A program made the position numbers and the translations under genes. From Thalassospira sp. HF15 (GTDB lineage: Bacteria > Pseudomonadota > Alphaproteobacteria > Rhodospirillales > Thalassospiraceae), in contig NZ_JAAVKI010000004.1 in NCBI RefSeq assembly GCF_011806525.1, positions 1 through 64,000 of the forward strand: DNA of 64,000 nucleotides. Reading direction: 5' to 3'. Of the stretch, positions 56,104 through 64,000 are shown one piece after another (positions within the stretch are counted from its first letter, which is position 1; every line of letters begins with the position of its first letter). The notes below the pieces were generated by a model that ran no database searches, had not been told where the DNA came from, and worked only from the letters and a program-made list of their open reading frames with translations.

Positions 56104-57516
56104 ATGGCCCGAAAAACGCAAGAAAATGCAATTTTGAAGGACTGGCGTGAAAGCGCCCGACTACACATGAGCACCGATCTCAAGACGTGGCTATCCGAGC
56201 GAAAAATCGAAGAAGTCGAATGCATTGTTCCGGACATGTCCGGCGTTGCCCGCGGCAAGGTTCTTCCGACACAGAAATTCCTTAAGGGTCTCGAGGCCAA
56301 AAGCCTTGCCATTCCCGAAGCAATTTTCTGCCTGACGGTGACCGGCGGCTACCCGGAGGAAACCGATGCCTTCCTTGACCCGGCTGAAAAGGACGTCGTT
56401 ATGGTTCCCGACCCGGAAACCGTGCGCGTTGTACCGTGGTACGAGGAGCCAACGGCCCAGATCATCTGCGACTGTTTCCATTTTTCCGGCGAAGAAGTTT
56501 CAACGTCCCCGCGCGGCGTGCTGAAACGTGTTCTCAAGGCATTTGAAGAACGCGGCATGAAGCCCGTCATTGCGCCGGAACTTGAATTTTATCTGGTGGC
56601 AAAGAACACCGATCCCGACAACCCGCTTGAGCCGCCGATTGGCCGTTCGGGGCGCCCGGAACGTGCATCGAACGCCTTTGGCATTGATGCGATCAACGAG
56701 TTCGATCCGCTGATCGAGGACCTTTATGACTATTGCGAGGCCATGAATATCGATGCCGACACCATGAGCCACGAGTCGGGTCCGGCCCAGCTTGAAATGA
56801 ACTTCAACCATGGTGATCCGCTTGAACTGGCCGATCAGGCCTTCCTGTTCAAACGCACCTTGCGCGAAACAGCGCTCAAGCACGGTGTCTATGGCACCTT
56901 CATGGCCAAGCCGATGGGCAATCTGCCAGGCAGTTCGATGCATATTCACCAGAGCTTGCTGGACCTCAAGACCGGCAAGAACCTGTTTGCCGACGATGAC
57001 GGGGAAAACTCCAAGCTGTTTTTGAACTATATCGGCGGTCTGCAGCGTTACCTGCCTGCGGCCATGCCGCTTCTGGCGCCGAACATGAACAGTTACCGCC
57101 GTTTGCAGCCTTGGTCGGATGCGCCGATCAACATGCACTGGTCGCTTGATAACCGTACGGTTGGCCTGCGCCAGCCCAACGGCCCGCCCGCCGCACGCCG
57201 GGTTGAAAACCGTCTGCCGGGTGCCGATGCCAACCCGTATCTGGCGGTTGCGGCATCGCTTGCCTGTGGCCTTTTGGGTATTATCGAGGAAGTCGATGCG
57301 ACGGCCCCAATCGAGGGTTCGGGCTATGACCGCGCGCACTCCCTGCCCCGTCACATCCACGAAGCCCTTGCCAAGTTCCATCGTTGCAAACCGCTTAAGG
57401 AACTGCTGGGTGAAGAATTTGCTGCTGCCGTTATCGCAGTGAAGGAAGCGGAATGGGATGCCTATCAGACCGTGATCAGTGCGTGGGAGCGTGAGCACCT
57501 GCTGCTGAACGTGTAA
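56104..57516 (+). CDS. puuA: Glutamine synthetase family protein, gamma-glutamylputrescine synthetase-like
   Basis: 470 residues (or 449 if the ATG at 56167, which fits the usual family start 'MSTDLKTWLSERKIEEVECI', is used). The glutamine synthetase catalytic core has 'APELEFYLV' near 157, 'SHESGPAQLEMNFNHGDPL' near 220, 'GSSMHIHQSLLD' near 279 and 'NRLPGADANPYLAVAA' near 374. The regulatory adenylylation loop of true GlnA is absent. Members ligate glutamate to putrescine or other amines. The PotFGHI-like importer directly downstream makes putrescine the best guess, feeding the gamma-glutamyl (Puu) pathway. Confidence 0.82.
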   Translation: MARKTQENAILKDWRESARLHMSTDLKTWLSERKIEEVECIVPDMSGVARGKVLPTQKFLKGLEAKSLAIPEAIFCLTVTGGYPEETDAFLDPAEKDVVMVPDPETVRVVPWYEEPTAQIICDCFHFSGEEVSTSPRGVLKRVLKAFEERGMKPVIAPELEFYLVAKNTDPDNPLEPPIGRSGRPERASNAFGIDAINEFDPLIEDLYDYCEAMNIDADTMSHESGPAQLEMNFNHGDPLELADQAFLFKRTLRETALKHGVYGTFMAKPMGNLPGSSMHIHQSLLDLKTGKNLFADDDGENSKLFLNYIGGLQRYLPAAMPLLAPNMNSYRRLQPWSDAPINMHWSLDNRTVGLRQPNGPPAARRVENRLPGADANPYLAVAASLACGLLGIIEEVDATAPIEGSGYDRAHSLPRHIHEALAKFHRCKPLKELLGEEFAAAVIAVKEAEWDAYQTVISAWEREHLLLNV

Positions 57517-57533
57517 ATCGCGGCTGTCGAATT

Positions 57534-57561
57534 TTGCGCCGGGACTTGTCGCCCGGCGCAA
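57534..57561. terminator. Strong hairpin after the puuA-like gene
   Basis: TTGCGCCGGG (57534-57543) pairs perfectly with CCCGGCGCAA (57552-57561). The downstream U content is low (GATTATTG), so termination may be partial, allowing some read-through to the transporter genes. Confidence 0.5.
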
Positions 57562-57739
57562 GATTATTGCATGTTAAATGCACAATTTTCTACTTGATGC
57601 GAAAAATGCACATTTTTCCATCTTGTATTTGACAATATCCTGAAGCATTCGAAGGATATTAAGATTGCCCCGGGTCCCTGGGGAGCCAAACAAAGGGACC
57701 GTAAACTTTCAAACGCTGCCACATGGGAGGCTCAGCGAA

Positions 57740-58846
57740 ATGAAATCTCTTCTTAAAACCTCAAGCCTTTTTGTGCTTGCAACGGCCATTTCGGGCTTTG
57801 CCGCGAGCGCATCGGCACAGGAAGTTCTCAACGTTTATAACTGGTCGGATTATATCGGCGAGGACACCGTTGCGAATTTCGAAAAGGAATATGGCGTCAA
57901 GGTCAACTATGACGTCTATGACAGCAACCAGTTGGTTGAAGCCAAGCTGCTTGCGGGCAATTCTGGCTATGACATCGTGGTTCCGACCCTTGCCGACGCC
58001 GAACGTCTGATCAAGGCCAAGCTGTTCCAGCCAATCGATAAATCGAAGCTGTCGAACTATGGCAACCTTGATCCGGTGATCCTTAAGCAGCAGGCGAAAT
58101 ACGACCCGGACAACACCTATGCGGTGCCGTATTTCTGGGGCACGAACGGCTTTGGCTATAATGTTGCCAAAGTTAAGGAAGTTCTGGGTGACGACGCACC
58201 GGTCGATAGCTGGGCGATGATCTTTGATCCGAAATATGCCGAACCGCTGTCGAAATGCGGCCTGTCGCTTCTTGATGATCCGGGCGAAATCGTTCCGCTT
58301 GTGAACTTCTATCTTGGCAATGTGCCAGAAGGCGAACCGACCAAGGAATCGATCGGAAGTGCCTTTGAGCAGCTGGAAAAAATTCGCCCGTATGTGACCT
58401 ATTTCCATAGCTCGCAGTACATCAACGACCTTGCAAACGGAAACACCTGTATTTCTGTTGGTTGGTCGGGCGATGTCGGCATGGCCGCCCTTCGCGCGGA
58501 AGAAGCCGGCAATGGCAACGAGATCAAGTATGTCATCCCGAAGGAAGGCACGCTGATCTGGTTTGATGCGATGATGATCCCGGAAGATGCACCGAACCCG
58601 GACCTGGCACACAAGTTTATCGACTATGTGCTGCGCGCCGATGTCGAAGCTGAAATCGCAAACTATGTTGCCTATGCAACCCCGAACCTTGCTGCGATGG
58701 AAATGGTTGATCCTTCACTTCTTGAAGATCAGGGCATCTATCCGCCGCAGGAAGTCAAAGAACGTCTGCGCTCGAAAGTCGAGCCTGGCCCGCGTCTTCT
58801 GCGGACGCGTACCCGTATGTGGACCAAACTTAAAACGGGTCAGTAA
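57740..58846 (+). CDS. potF: Putrescine/spermidine ABC transporter substrate-binding protein, PotF-like
   Basis: 368 residues. A signal peptide ('KSLLKTSSLFVLATAISGF', cut after A-S-A) is followed by 'EVLNVYNWSDYIGEDTVANFEKEYGVKV', the standard opening of PotD/PotF proteins, with 'NYDVYDSNQLVEAKLLAGNSGYD' next. GGGAGG lies nine bases before the chosen ATG. It captures putrescine or a related polyamine in the periplasm. It is separated from the ATPase gene by ~670 bp holding a terminator and a mobile-looking element, so binding protein and membrane parts may be expressed at different levels. Confidence 0.9.
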   Translation: MKSLLKTSSLFVLATAISGFAASASAQEVLNVYNWSDYIGEDTVANFEKEYGVKVNYDVYDSNQLVEAKLLAGNSGYDIVVPTLADAERLIKAKLFQPIDKSKLSNYGNLDPVILKQQAKYDPDNTYAVPYFWGTNGFGYNVAKVKEVLGDDAPVDSWAMIFDPKYAEPLSKCGLSLLDDPGEIVPLVNFYLGNVPEGEPTKESIGSAFEQLEKIRPYVTYFHSSQYINDLANGNTCISVGWSGDVGMAALRAEEAGNGNEIKYVIPKEGTLIWFDAMMIPEDAPNPDLAHKFIDYVLRADVEAEIANYVAYATPNLAAMEMVDPSLLEDQGIYPPQEVKERLRSKVEPGPRLLRTRTRMWTKLKTGQ

Positions 58847-58881
58847 GCAATCCTCACGGATTGTGATCTTTGATCTTTGCC

Positions 58882-58908
58882 AAGGGCGCGATTGTTTCGC
58901 GCCCTTTT
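58882..58908 (+). terminator. Rho-independent terminator after potF
   Basis: AAGGGCGCGA (58882-58891) pairs with TCGCGCCCTT (58897-58906) and continues into TTTT. It would end most potF transcripts. From 58909 to 59188 I see no gene. Confidence 0.75.
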
Positions 58909-59188
58909 GCTTTGTGCACCGCAAAACCGACAGCATGAAATGCTGCGGTGACTCGCACAGGATGCCCTCAAAACACAGTTCACATCGCTGCCAGACTACT
59001 GGTAACTCTGCGCAAAATTGCACATTTTCTGAACAGTCACTGCCGATTCTCTGCCGTTTTTAGTATCAAATGGCGATTGTTGTTCAAAATATCGCACACC
59101 CCTCTTTACAGATTGCAGAATTGCTTCATCCTGTTATCAGGAAGAACCGACCATTCAGAAGTGCAGCAACACTAAAAGATTGTGCACG

Positions 59189-59454
59189 AGGGTCAGGACC
59201 TAATTAATTTGATTGGAATGGCAGAGTTTACATTTGTGAAATCCAAGGAAAAGGCCGCCGAGCGGGTTGGAATCCCGCTCAAGGATTTTGACGCTGGAGG
59301 TTGCAAATATAAACTCTGTCCTTCGGATCGCTCAGATTTGAACGGCCTACTTTGTCGCCAAAACTTGAAAGATATTTATCTTCCTGCGTTTTGGCTCCGC
59401 GTATCCGCACAAATCTGAGCGACCATTCAAACCAAATTAATAGGCCCTGACCCT
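59189..59454. mobile_element. 266-bp multi-hairpin MITE-like element between potF and potG
   Basis: The ends are imperfect inverted repeats: AGGGTCAGGACCTAATTAAT at 59189 and its near-inverse ending ...GGCCCTGACCCT at 59454. Inside are two further arms. CAGAGTTTACATTTG (59222-59236) pairs with 59304-59318 (one mismatch), enclosing GAGCGGG/CCCGCTC. TCGCTCAGATTTG (59328-59340) pairs with CAAATCTGAGCGA (59410-59422), enclosing GCCAAAAC/GTTTTGGC. The whole can fold as an outer stem with two complex arms. No transposase or real gene is inside; open frames here are by-products of the repeats. Confidence 0.7.
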
Positions 59455-59520
59455 GGGTCATCAGGGACTGACGTCTGATTCAATCGGTTCATCTTGACAT
59501 TCAACAAGGGGAGAATGCTG

Positions 59521-60681
59521 GTGTCAGAGGCGGCTTTGGAGGATGTGCACGAGGATGTGCACAAGACGCAACCTTGGAACAATCCGGACGCGGTTCCCTA
59601 TATCCGCTTTGAGAATGTGACCAAGAAATTCGGCGACTTCTATGCCGTCGATGATGTTTCCCTTGATGTTTACCGTCACGAGCTTTTTGCCCTTCTGGGT
59701 GGATCGGGCTGCGGGAAAACGACACTTTTGCGCATGCTGGCCGGGTTCGAGGAACCGACATCGGGCAAGATTTACATCGACGGTGTCGATATGGCCGGTG
59801 TGCCTGCCTATGAACGCCCGACCAACATGATGTTCCAGTCCTATGCCCTGTTCCCGCATATGAGCGTTGAGCAGAATGTGGCCTTTGGCCTTGTGCAGGA
59901 CGGTGTTTCGCGCAGCGAGATCAAGCAACAGGTCGCCGAGATGCTTGGTCTTGTGCAGATGACCAAATTTGCCAAACGCAAACCCCACCAGCTTTCGGGT
60001 GGCCAGCGCCAGCGCGTTGCGCTTGCACGGTCCCTGATCAAACGCCCGAAGGTGCTGTTGCTTGATGAACCGCTGGGCGCGCTTGACAAGAAACTGCGCG
60101 AACAGACGCAGTTCGAGCTGGTCAATATTCAGGAAAAGGTCGGCACCACCTTTGTCATGGTGACCCATGATCAGGAAGAAGCCATGACCATGGCATCGCG
60201 CATTGCCGTGATGAATGAAGGGGTGATCAACCAGACCGGCACCCCGTTTGAACTTTATGAATACCCCAACAGCCGCTACACCGCGAACTTCCTGGGTCAG
60301 GTCAACCTGATTGAAGGTGTCCTGGTTGATGACGATGAAAAATACGCTGTCATCAAATCGGACGAGGCCGGGTGCGATATCTATATCGATCACGCCGTGC
60401 AGGGCCATCAAGGCATGACCTTCTGGGTGGCGCTGCGTCCCGAGCGGCTTCGCATCACCAAGGAAGAGCCGAAAGAAACCAAATACAATTGCCTGTCGGG
60501 CAAAGTGGAAGAGATCGGCTATCTGGGCGGTATTTCGACCTATCACGTGCGCCTTGCAAGCGGCAAACGCATCAAGGTGACCGAACCGAACTCTACCCGC
60601 CAGATCGAGCCCCGCTATACGTGGGAAGACACGGTCTGGGTATCTTGGGAGGCCGGGGCTGCTTCGGTTCTGAGCAAATGA
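59521..60681 (+). CDS. potG: Putrescine ABC transporter ATP-binding protein, PotG-like
   Basis: 386 residues from GTG at 59521, seven bases after GGGGAG; an ATG two codons earlier sits too close to that site. The ABC domain has Walker A 'GGSGCGKTT' near 58, 'MMFQSYALFPHMSVEQNVAF', signature 'LSGGQRQRVALARSL', Walker B 'VLLLDEPLGALDKK' and 'MVTHDQEEAMTMASR'. A C-terminal TOBE-type domain (from ~285, 'FWVALRPERLRITKEEP') follows, as in PotA/PotG. It is overlapped by the potH start (ATGA). Confidence 0.92.
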   Translation: MSEAALEDVHEDVHKTQPWNNPDAVPYIRFENVTKKFGDFYAVDDVSLDVYRHELFALLGGSGCGKTTLLRMLAGFEEPTSGKIYIDGVDMAGVPAYERPTNMMFQSYALFPHMSVEQNVAFGLVQDGVSRSEIKQQVAEMLGLVQMTKFAKRKPHQLSGGQRQRVALARSLIKRPKVLLLDEPLGALDKKLREQTQFELVNIQEKVGTTFVMVTHDQEEAMTMASRIAVMNEGVINQTGTPFELYEYPNSRYTANFLGQVNLIEGVLVDDDEKYAVIKSDEAGCDIYIDHAVQGHQGMTFWVALRPERLRITKEEPKETKYNCLSGKVEEIGYLGGISTYHVRLASGKRIKVTEPNSTRQIEPRYTWEDTVWVSWEAGAASVLSK

Positions 60682-61607
60682 GCAGCGAAAAACCCACTCT
60701 CAAACAACGTTTTGATCGCTGGATGATCAAGCATGGCCGGGTGCTGGTGATCGGCATTCCCTATCTCTGGCTGTTCTTGTTCTTCCTTGTGCCGTTCCTG
60801 ATCGTTCTCAAGATCAGTTTTTCCATGGCCGAATACGCGCAGCCGCCCTATACGTCGCTGTTTTCATGGATTGAAGAAGGCGTCACGATCACGCTCAATT
60901 TCGGGAACTACCTGTTCCTGCTTTCTGACAGCCTTTATGCCACGGCGTATCTTAATTCCATCCGGATCGCGGCGATTTCGACCGTCATTACGCTTCTGAT
61001 CGGCTATCCAATGGCGTATGGCATTGCGCGTGCACAAGGATCGATGCGAAGCGTCTTGCTGATGCTGGTGATCCTGCCGTTCTGGACCAGTTTTTTGATC
61101 CGGGTCTATGCGTGGATCGGAATCCTTGATCGTGAAGGCCTGATCAACGCATTCTTGCTGTGGACCGGCATCATTTCAGAACCGCTGATCATGCGTCAGA
61201 CCGAATTCGCGGTCTATGTCGGCATTGTTTACACCTACCTGCCCTTCATGATCCTGCCGCTTTATTCGACGCTGGAAAAAATGGATATCAGTCTGGTGGA
61301 AGCCGCCCTTGATCTGGGCTGCAAGCCCTGGCAGGCCTTTGCCAAGGTGACCTTGCCATTGTCCATGCCGGGCATTCTGGCGGGATCGCTTCTGGTGTTC
61401 ATTCCGGCTGTGGGTGAATTCGTCATTCCGGAACTTCTGGGGGGCCCGAACACCTTGATGATCGGGCGAACGCTGTGGAACGAGTTCTTTGCCAACCGTG
61501 ACTGGCCGATTGCGTCAGCCGTGGCGATTGCGATGCTGATCTTCCTTGTTGTACCGATCATGTGGTTCCAGCATATCCAGACCAAACAGGAGGAAGGCCA
61601 GCAATGA
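60678..61607 (+). CDS. potH: Putrescine ABC transporter permease, PotH-like
   Basis: 309 residues from the ATG that overlaps the potG stop (ATGA); the open frame extends far upstream within potG but that is a by-product. About six membrane helices, with the EAA loop 'LVEAALDLGCKPWQAFAKVTLPLSMPG' near 208-234. 'GEFVIPELLGGPNTLMIG' is the characteristic PotB/PotH segment. It pairs with the PotI-like permease to form the channel. Confidence 0.92.
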   Translation: MSSEKPTLKQRFDRWMIKHGRVLVIGIPYLWLFLFFLVPFLIVLKISFSMAEYAQPPYTSLFSWIEEGVTITLNFGNYLFLLSDSLYATAYLNSIRIAAISTVITLLIGYPMAYGIARAQGSMRSVLLMLVILPFWTSFLIRVYAWIGILDREGLINAFLLWTGIISEPLIMRQTEFAVYVGIVYTYLPFMILPLYSTLEKMDISLVEAALDLGCKPWQAFAKVTLPLSMPGILAGSLLVFIPAVGEFVIPELLGGPNTLMIGRTLWNEFFANRDWPIASAVAIAMLIFLVVPIMWFQHIQTKQEEGQQ

Positions 61608-62437
61608 GCAACAAACGTTCAACCTTCCTGCTTTCGGCTTTGGTGTTTGGCTTTGCCTTTCTCTATGTGCCGATCCTGCTTGTCATCATCTATTCCTTTA
61701 ACGAGGGCAAGCTGGTGACCGTCTGGGCAGGCTTTTCGACCAAATGGTATGTGTCGCTGTTTTCCAATGACGGCATGATTGATGCCGCCTGGAACAGCCT
61801 GCGCATCGGGGTGATGTCAGCGACCCTTGCCCTGGCACTTGGTACGCCGGCGGGTCTTGTGATGTCACGCTTTGGGCGGTTTAAGGGACGCACCTTGTTT
61901 TCGGGGATGATTGCCGCCCCGCTGGTGATGCCAGAGGTTATTACCGGTCTGTCGCTTTTGCTGTTGTTTGTCACACTTGAGCAAATGATTGGCTGGCCCG
62001 CCGGACGCGGACTTTCGACCATCACGATTGCGCATACGACCTTCTGTGCGGCCTATGTCGCGGTTGTTGTGCAGTCGCGCCTGTCGGGCATGGATATCTC
62101 GGTCGAGGAAGCAGCAATGGATCTGGGGGCGAAACCAGCAAAGATCTTCTTTGTCATTACGCTGCCGATGATCCTGCCGGCCCTTGTTGCCGGCTGGTTG
62201 CTGTCCTTTACCCTTTCGCTGGATGACCTTGTGATTGCAAGTTTTGTCGCCGGTCCGGGGTCGACGACACTTCCGATGAAGGTTTTCTCGTCAGTGCGCC
62301 TTGGGGTTTCGCCAGAGATCAATGCCCTGGCGACCCTGATCATTCTGGCGGTGTCGGTGATGATCGTGATTGCCAGCGCGATGATCCTGCGGTCCGAGCG
62401 GATGCGCAGCCGCGCCTCTGCCGGGGCGGACGCATAG
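61604..62437 (+). CDS. potI: Putrescine ABC transporter permease, PotI-like
   Basis: 277 residues from the ATG overlapping the potH stop (ATGA) with AGGAGGA upstream. Six helices, EAA loop 'VEEAAMDLGAKPAKIFFVITLPMILP' near 166-191, and 'SLDDLVIASFVAGPGSTTLPM', the typical PotC/PotI segment. It completes the importer with potF, potG and potH. Confidence 0.92.
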   Translation: MSNKRSTFLLSALVFGFAFLYVPILLVIIYSFNEGKLVTVWAGFSTKWYVSLFSNDGMIDAAWNSLRIGVMSATLALALGTPAGLVMSRFGRFKGRTLFSGMIAAPLVMPEVITGLSLLLLFVTLEQMIGWPAGRGLSTITIAHTTFCAAYVAVVVQSRLSGMDISVEEAAMDLGAKPAKIFFVITLPMILPALVAGWLLSFTLSLDDLVIASFVAGPGSTTLPMKVFSSVRLGVSPEINALATLIILAVSVMIVIASAMILRSERMRSRASAGADA

Positions 62438-62470
62438 CGTTACGTGCGCCTAAGGACAATCAAACAAAAA

Positions 62471-62506
62471 AGCAGCGCCGGATGATATGTCCGGCGCTGC
62501 TTTTCT
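62471..62506. terminator. Strong terminator between potI and the convergent tetR
   Basis: AGCAGCGCCGGA (62471-62482) pairs perfectly with TCCGGCGCTGCT (62490-62501), followed by TTTCTTT and preceded by an A-run, so it may serve both directions. Confidence 0.88.
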
Positions 62507-62533
62507 TTGTGGGAATATGAACGATCGGCGCGA

Positions 62534-63250
62534 CTAGGCTTTGGCGTTTGCCTCGGCGGCACGGCGCATCATTTCACGGCATTCCATACCCGGTGCGGAC
62601 ACCCGCCAATAGGAAACCACGGCTTCCTCGGCGGCTTCTTCGAAATCAATGATCAGATTGTTCAGCGCGTTCTGTTCCATGAGCTTTTTGACGCGATCGG
62701 GCAACTGCGACATCTGCCACAGGCCAATCACCAAAGCATAGGAGGAGCGCATCAGTTTGCTGGCATCTTCCGGGGTGATTTCATAAAGCTCTGCCAGGGC
62801 ATCGGCTGTACGTTTGACCATGGATGCGAGGAAACGGCGCTGATTGACGACCATTTCGTCATCCGAGCCAGATTCCAGAACCCCCTGCGACAGGGAGGCG
62901 AGATAGAGAAACTTTTCGTTCTTGACCAGGTACTGCACGAACTGGCGGGCCACACGGGTTGAATCCCGTTCTTCGGGCCGACGCAGGGCTTCCTGATCAA
63001 TGACATCAAGATTGTTCTCAAACCATTCCTTCTGGAAGTGGCGCAGCACTTCGAGAAACAACGCTTCCTTGCTCGAGAAATAAAGATAAAGCGTGCCTTT
63101 TGCCAGATTGGCCTTGCGCGCGACTTCGGCCGCGGATGGCAAGGTTCCGTCGCCTTCCAGATAAAGCTCGCGGGCAGCATCCAGAATATCGGCACGACGT
63201 TTTAGTTTCTGCTCGTGGCTTCGAGCACGAACAAGATTATCTTGTTCCAT
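62534..63250 (-). CDS. TetR/AcrR family transcriptional regulator
   Basis: 238 residues from the ATG at 63248-63250; another in-frame ATG 12 codons upstream is possible (250 residues). HTH near the N-terminus: 'SAAEVARKANLAKGTLYLYFSSKEALFLE'. A long helical ligand domain follows. It is convergent with the polyamine importer, so control of that operon is possible but not shown. The ligand is unknown. Confidence 0.87.
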   Translation of the reverse strand: MEQDNLVRARSHEQKLKRRADILDAARELYLEGDGTLPSAAEVARKANLAKGTLYLYFSSKEALFLEVLRHFQKEWFENNLDVIDQEALRRPEERDSTRVARQFVQYLVKNEKFLYLASLSQGVLESGSDDEMVVNQRRFLASMVKRTADALAELYEITPEDASKLMRSSYALVIGLWQMSQLPDRVKKLMEQNALNNLIIDFEEAAEEAVVSYWRVSAPGMECREMMRRAAEANAKA

Positions 63251-63630
63251 GTGACTAATTTCCCCCAACGTATTTTCCCCGCGCATATTATTGCATTTTA
63301 ATTCACCTAAAAGTCAAACTGCAGGATTGGAATAAATGGATAAAATTCATGAAGCATTGAAAATTCATGCATTTTTCCAAACAAACACCCGCACTCTTAG
63401 GTGAACTGCGGTCACATATTACGAACCGGAACATTCGTTCCCGAACAAACCGTCAAAATTCGTACACTTTTCATCCGAGTCGCGCTGCGCACTCTACTAC
63501 TTCCTAACCTTTTGAGTGAGTGCGACTTTGGGCAAAGAAGGGTAATACTGTTCACTCTTGGGGGAATAACCAGTTGAAATGATAAGACTTTCAAAAATCG
63601 GAAAGTCACGTGTTATGTACAGAGGGGCAC
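63251..63630. other. Non-coding region before the last gene
   Basis: No gene is seen. A GGAAC-ATTC-GTTCC palindrome (63428-63441) resembles a TetR-type site and lies ~180 bp upstream of the tetR start on the other strand and ~190 bp before the DUF898-like gene. Confidence 0.35.
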
Positions 63631-64000
63631 ATGACAACACATCCCAATGGGCCGAAAGACTCGGATTCCCAAGATATCAATGGTACGCAGCCAACCAAAT
63701 CCGCAGATGACACTGGTTCGGCAGAGACATCTGATGGTCCGAACGACGACCACACCACAAACAATGAAGCGGCTGAACCGACCGAACCCAACCATGGGCC
63801 AGATGAGACAGAAACGGTCAAGACCGATGATCCTTCTGGCATTGGCTATCTTGGGGATTGGAACGCGGTGCTCAAACTGAGTTGCTGGAACACGCTTTGG
63901 ACCATCCTGACACTTGGTATTTTCCGTTTCTGGGCAAAAACCAGAATGCGTCGTTATATCTGGAGCAACATTATCATTGATGGTGATGCGCTGGAATATA
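63631..64000 (+). CDS. DUF898 (YjgN-like) membrane protein, N-terminal part only
   Basis: The frame runs off the right edge; 123 residues are visible. An unusual ~70-residue N-terminal extension rich in D, E, N, T, P and S comes first. Then the DUF898 start appears: 'GIGYLGDWNAVLKLSCWNTL', 'TILTLGIFRFWAKTRMRRYIW' (first helix) and 'NIIIDGDALEY'. The family comprises poly-topic inner-membrane proteins of unknown function. AGAGGGG precedes the ATG at short spacing. Confidence 0.75.
   Translation, partial: MTTHPNGPKDSDSQDINGTQPTKSADDTGSAETSDGPNDDHTTNNEAAEPTEPNHGPDETETVKTDDPSGIGYLGDWNAVLKLSCWNTLWTILTLGIFRFWAKTRMRRYIWSNIIIDGDALEY

Noticed and set aside
59182..59418. A 78-residue open frame and an opposite 60-residue frame inside the potF-potG gap
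   Set aside because: Both lie on the inverted repeats of the 266-bp element; the mirrored open frames follow from the palindromic DNA and show no family pattern or ribosome site.
1..64000. CRISPR arrays, rRNA genes, complete insertion sequences and replication origins
   Set aside because: Looked for and not seen: no regularly spaced direct repeats, no rRNA-like sequence, no transposase or integrase gene in the window.

Overview
The window looks like chromosome of a marine, Thalassospira-like alphaproteobacterium (Rhodospirillales). I infer this from the moderately high G+C core genes, many ABC importers for amino acids, polyamines and nitrogen compounds, a DgcN/DgcA D-glutamate pair, an RbbA-type exporter and a small RNA with the TTTCCTCCCT core of the alphaproteobacterial mmgR/suhB family. 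No rRNA or CRISPR array is present. One tRNA gene, tRNA-Val(GAC), is present. The first gene (SDR C-terminus) and the last (DUF898/YjgN-like) are cut by the window edges.

Layout. 0-2 kb: SDR end, SMR efflux protein, UbiH-type monooxygenase. 2.3-9.1 kb: a complete type I restriction-modification operon (hsdM, hsdS, Abi_C-like gene, hsdR) with every junction overlapping. 9-12.6 kb: QseBC-like two-component system, PepSY protein and cytochrome b561, with a 268-bp MITE between the last two. 12.6-14.3 kb: low-GC two-gene module, isochorismatase-fold hydrolase plus coiled-coil membrane protein. 14.4-19 kb: sugar acetyltransferase, alpha/beta hydrolase with divergent TetR and a double operator, patatin, membrane protein. 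19.1-21.8 kb: a low-GC SIR2-STAND putative anti-phage gene inserted at the 3' end of a LysR gene, whose last codons are duplicated on the far side of the insert. 22-28 kb: LysR, ureohydrolase and an SsuABC/TauABC-like importer. 28.5-32 kb: YdiJ-type D-2-hydroxyglutarate dehydrogenase, a Dabb protein and a decayed copy of the ydiJ 3' end. 32-35 kb: low-GC strip with a membrane-anchored orphan, VapBC and another orphan. 35-41 kb: hydantoinase, class-V PLP enzyme and polar amino-acid importer under a divergent GntR with a 29-bp perfect palindrome. 41-47.5 kb: metallophosphoesterase and a YhiI-RbbA-YhhJ exporter. 47.7-53.5 kb: frameshifted alkyl-sulfatase-like gene, tRNA-Val, N-formylglutamate amidohydrolase, GNAT, mmgR-like sRNA, diguanylate cyclase. 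53.9-63.2 kb: dgcN-dgcA, a PuuA-like glutamate ligase and a PotFGHI-like putrescine importer with a 266-bp multi-hairpin element between potF and potG, then a TetR.

How the genes work together. The core genes form nitrogen and carbon scavenging cassettes: D-glutamate, polyamines, ureido/guanidino compounds, hydantoins and N-formylglutamate. Four separate accessory modules interrupt this core: RM+Abi, hydrolase/membrane pair, SIR2-STAND, and VapBC with orphans. They stand out by lower G+C, and two lie beside duplicated 3' ends of neighbouring core genes. The most notable candidate is the SIR2-STAND gene, because its 30-bp flanking repeat preserves the LysR reading frame with only synonymous changes.
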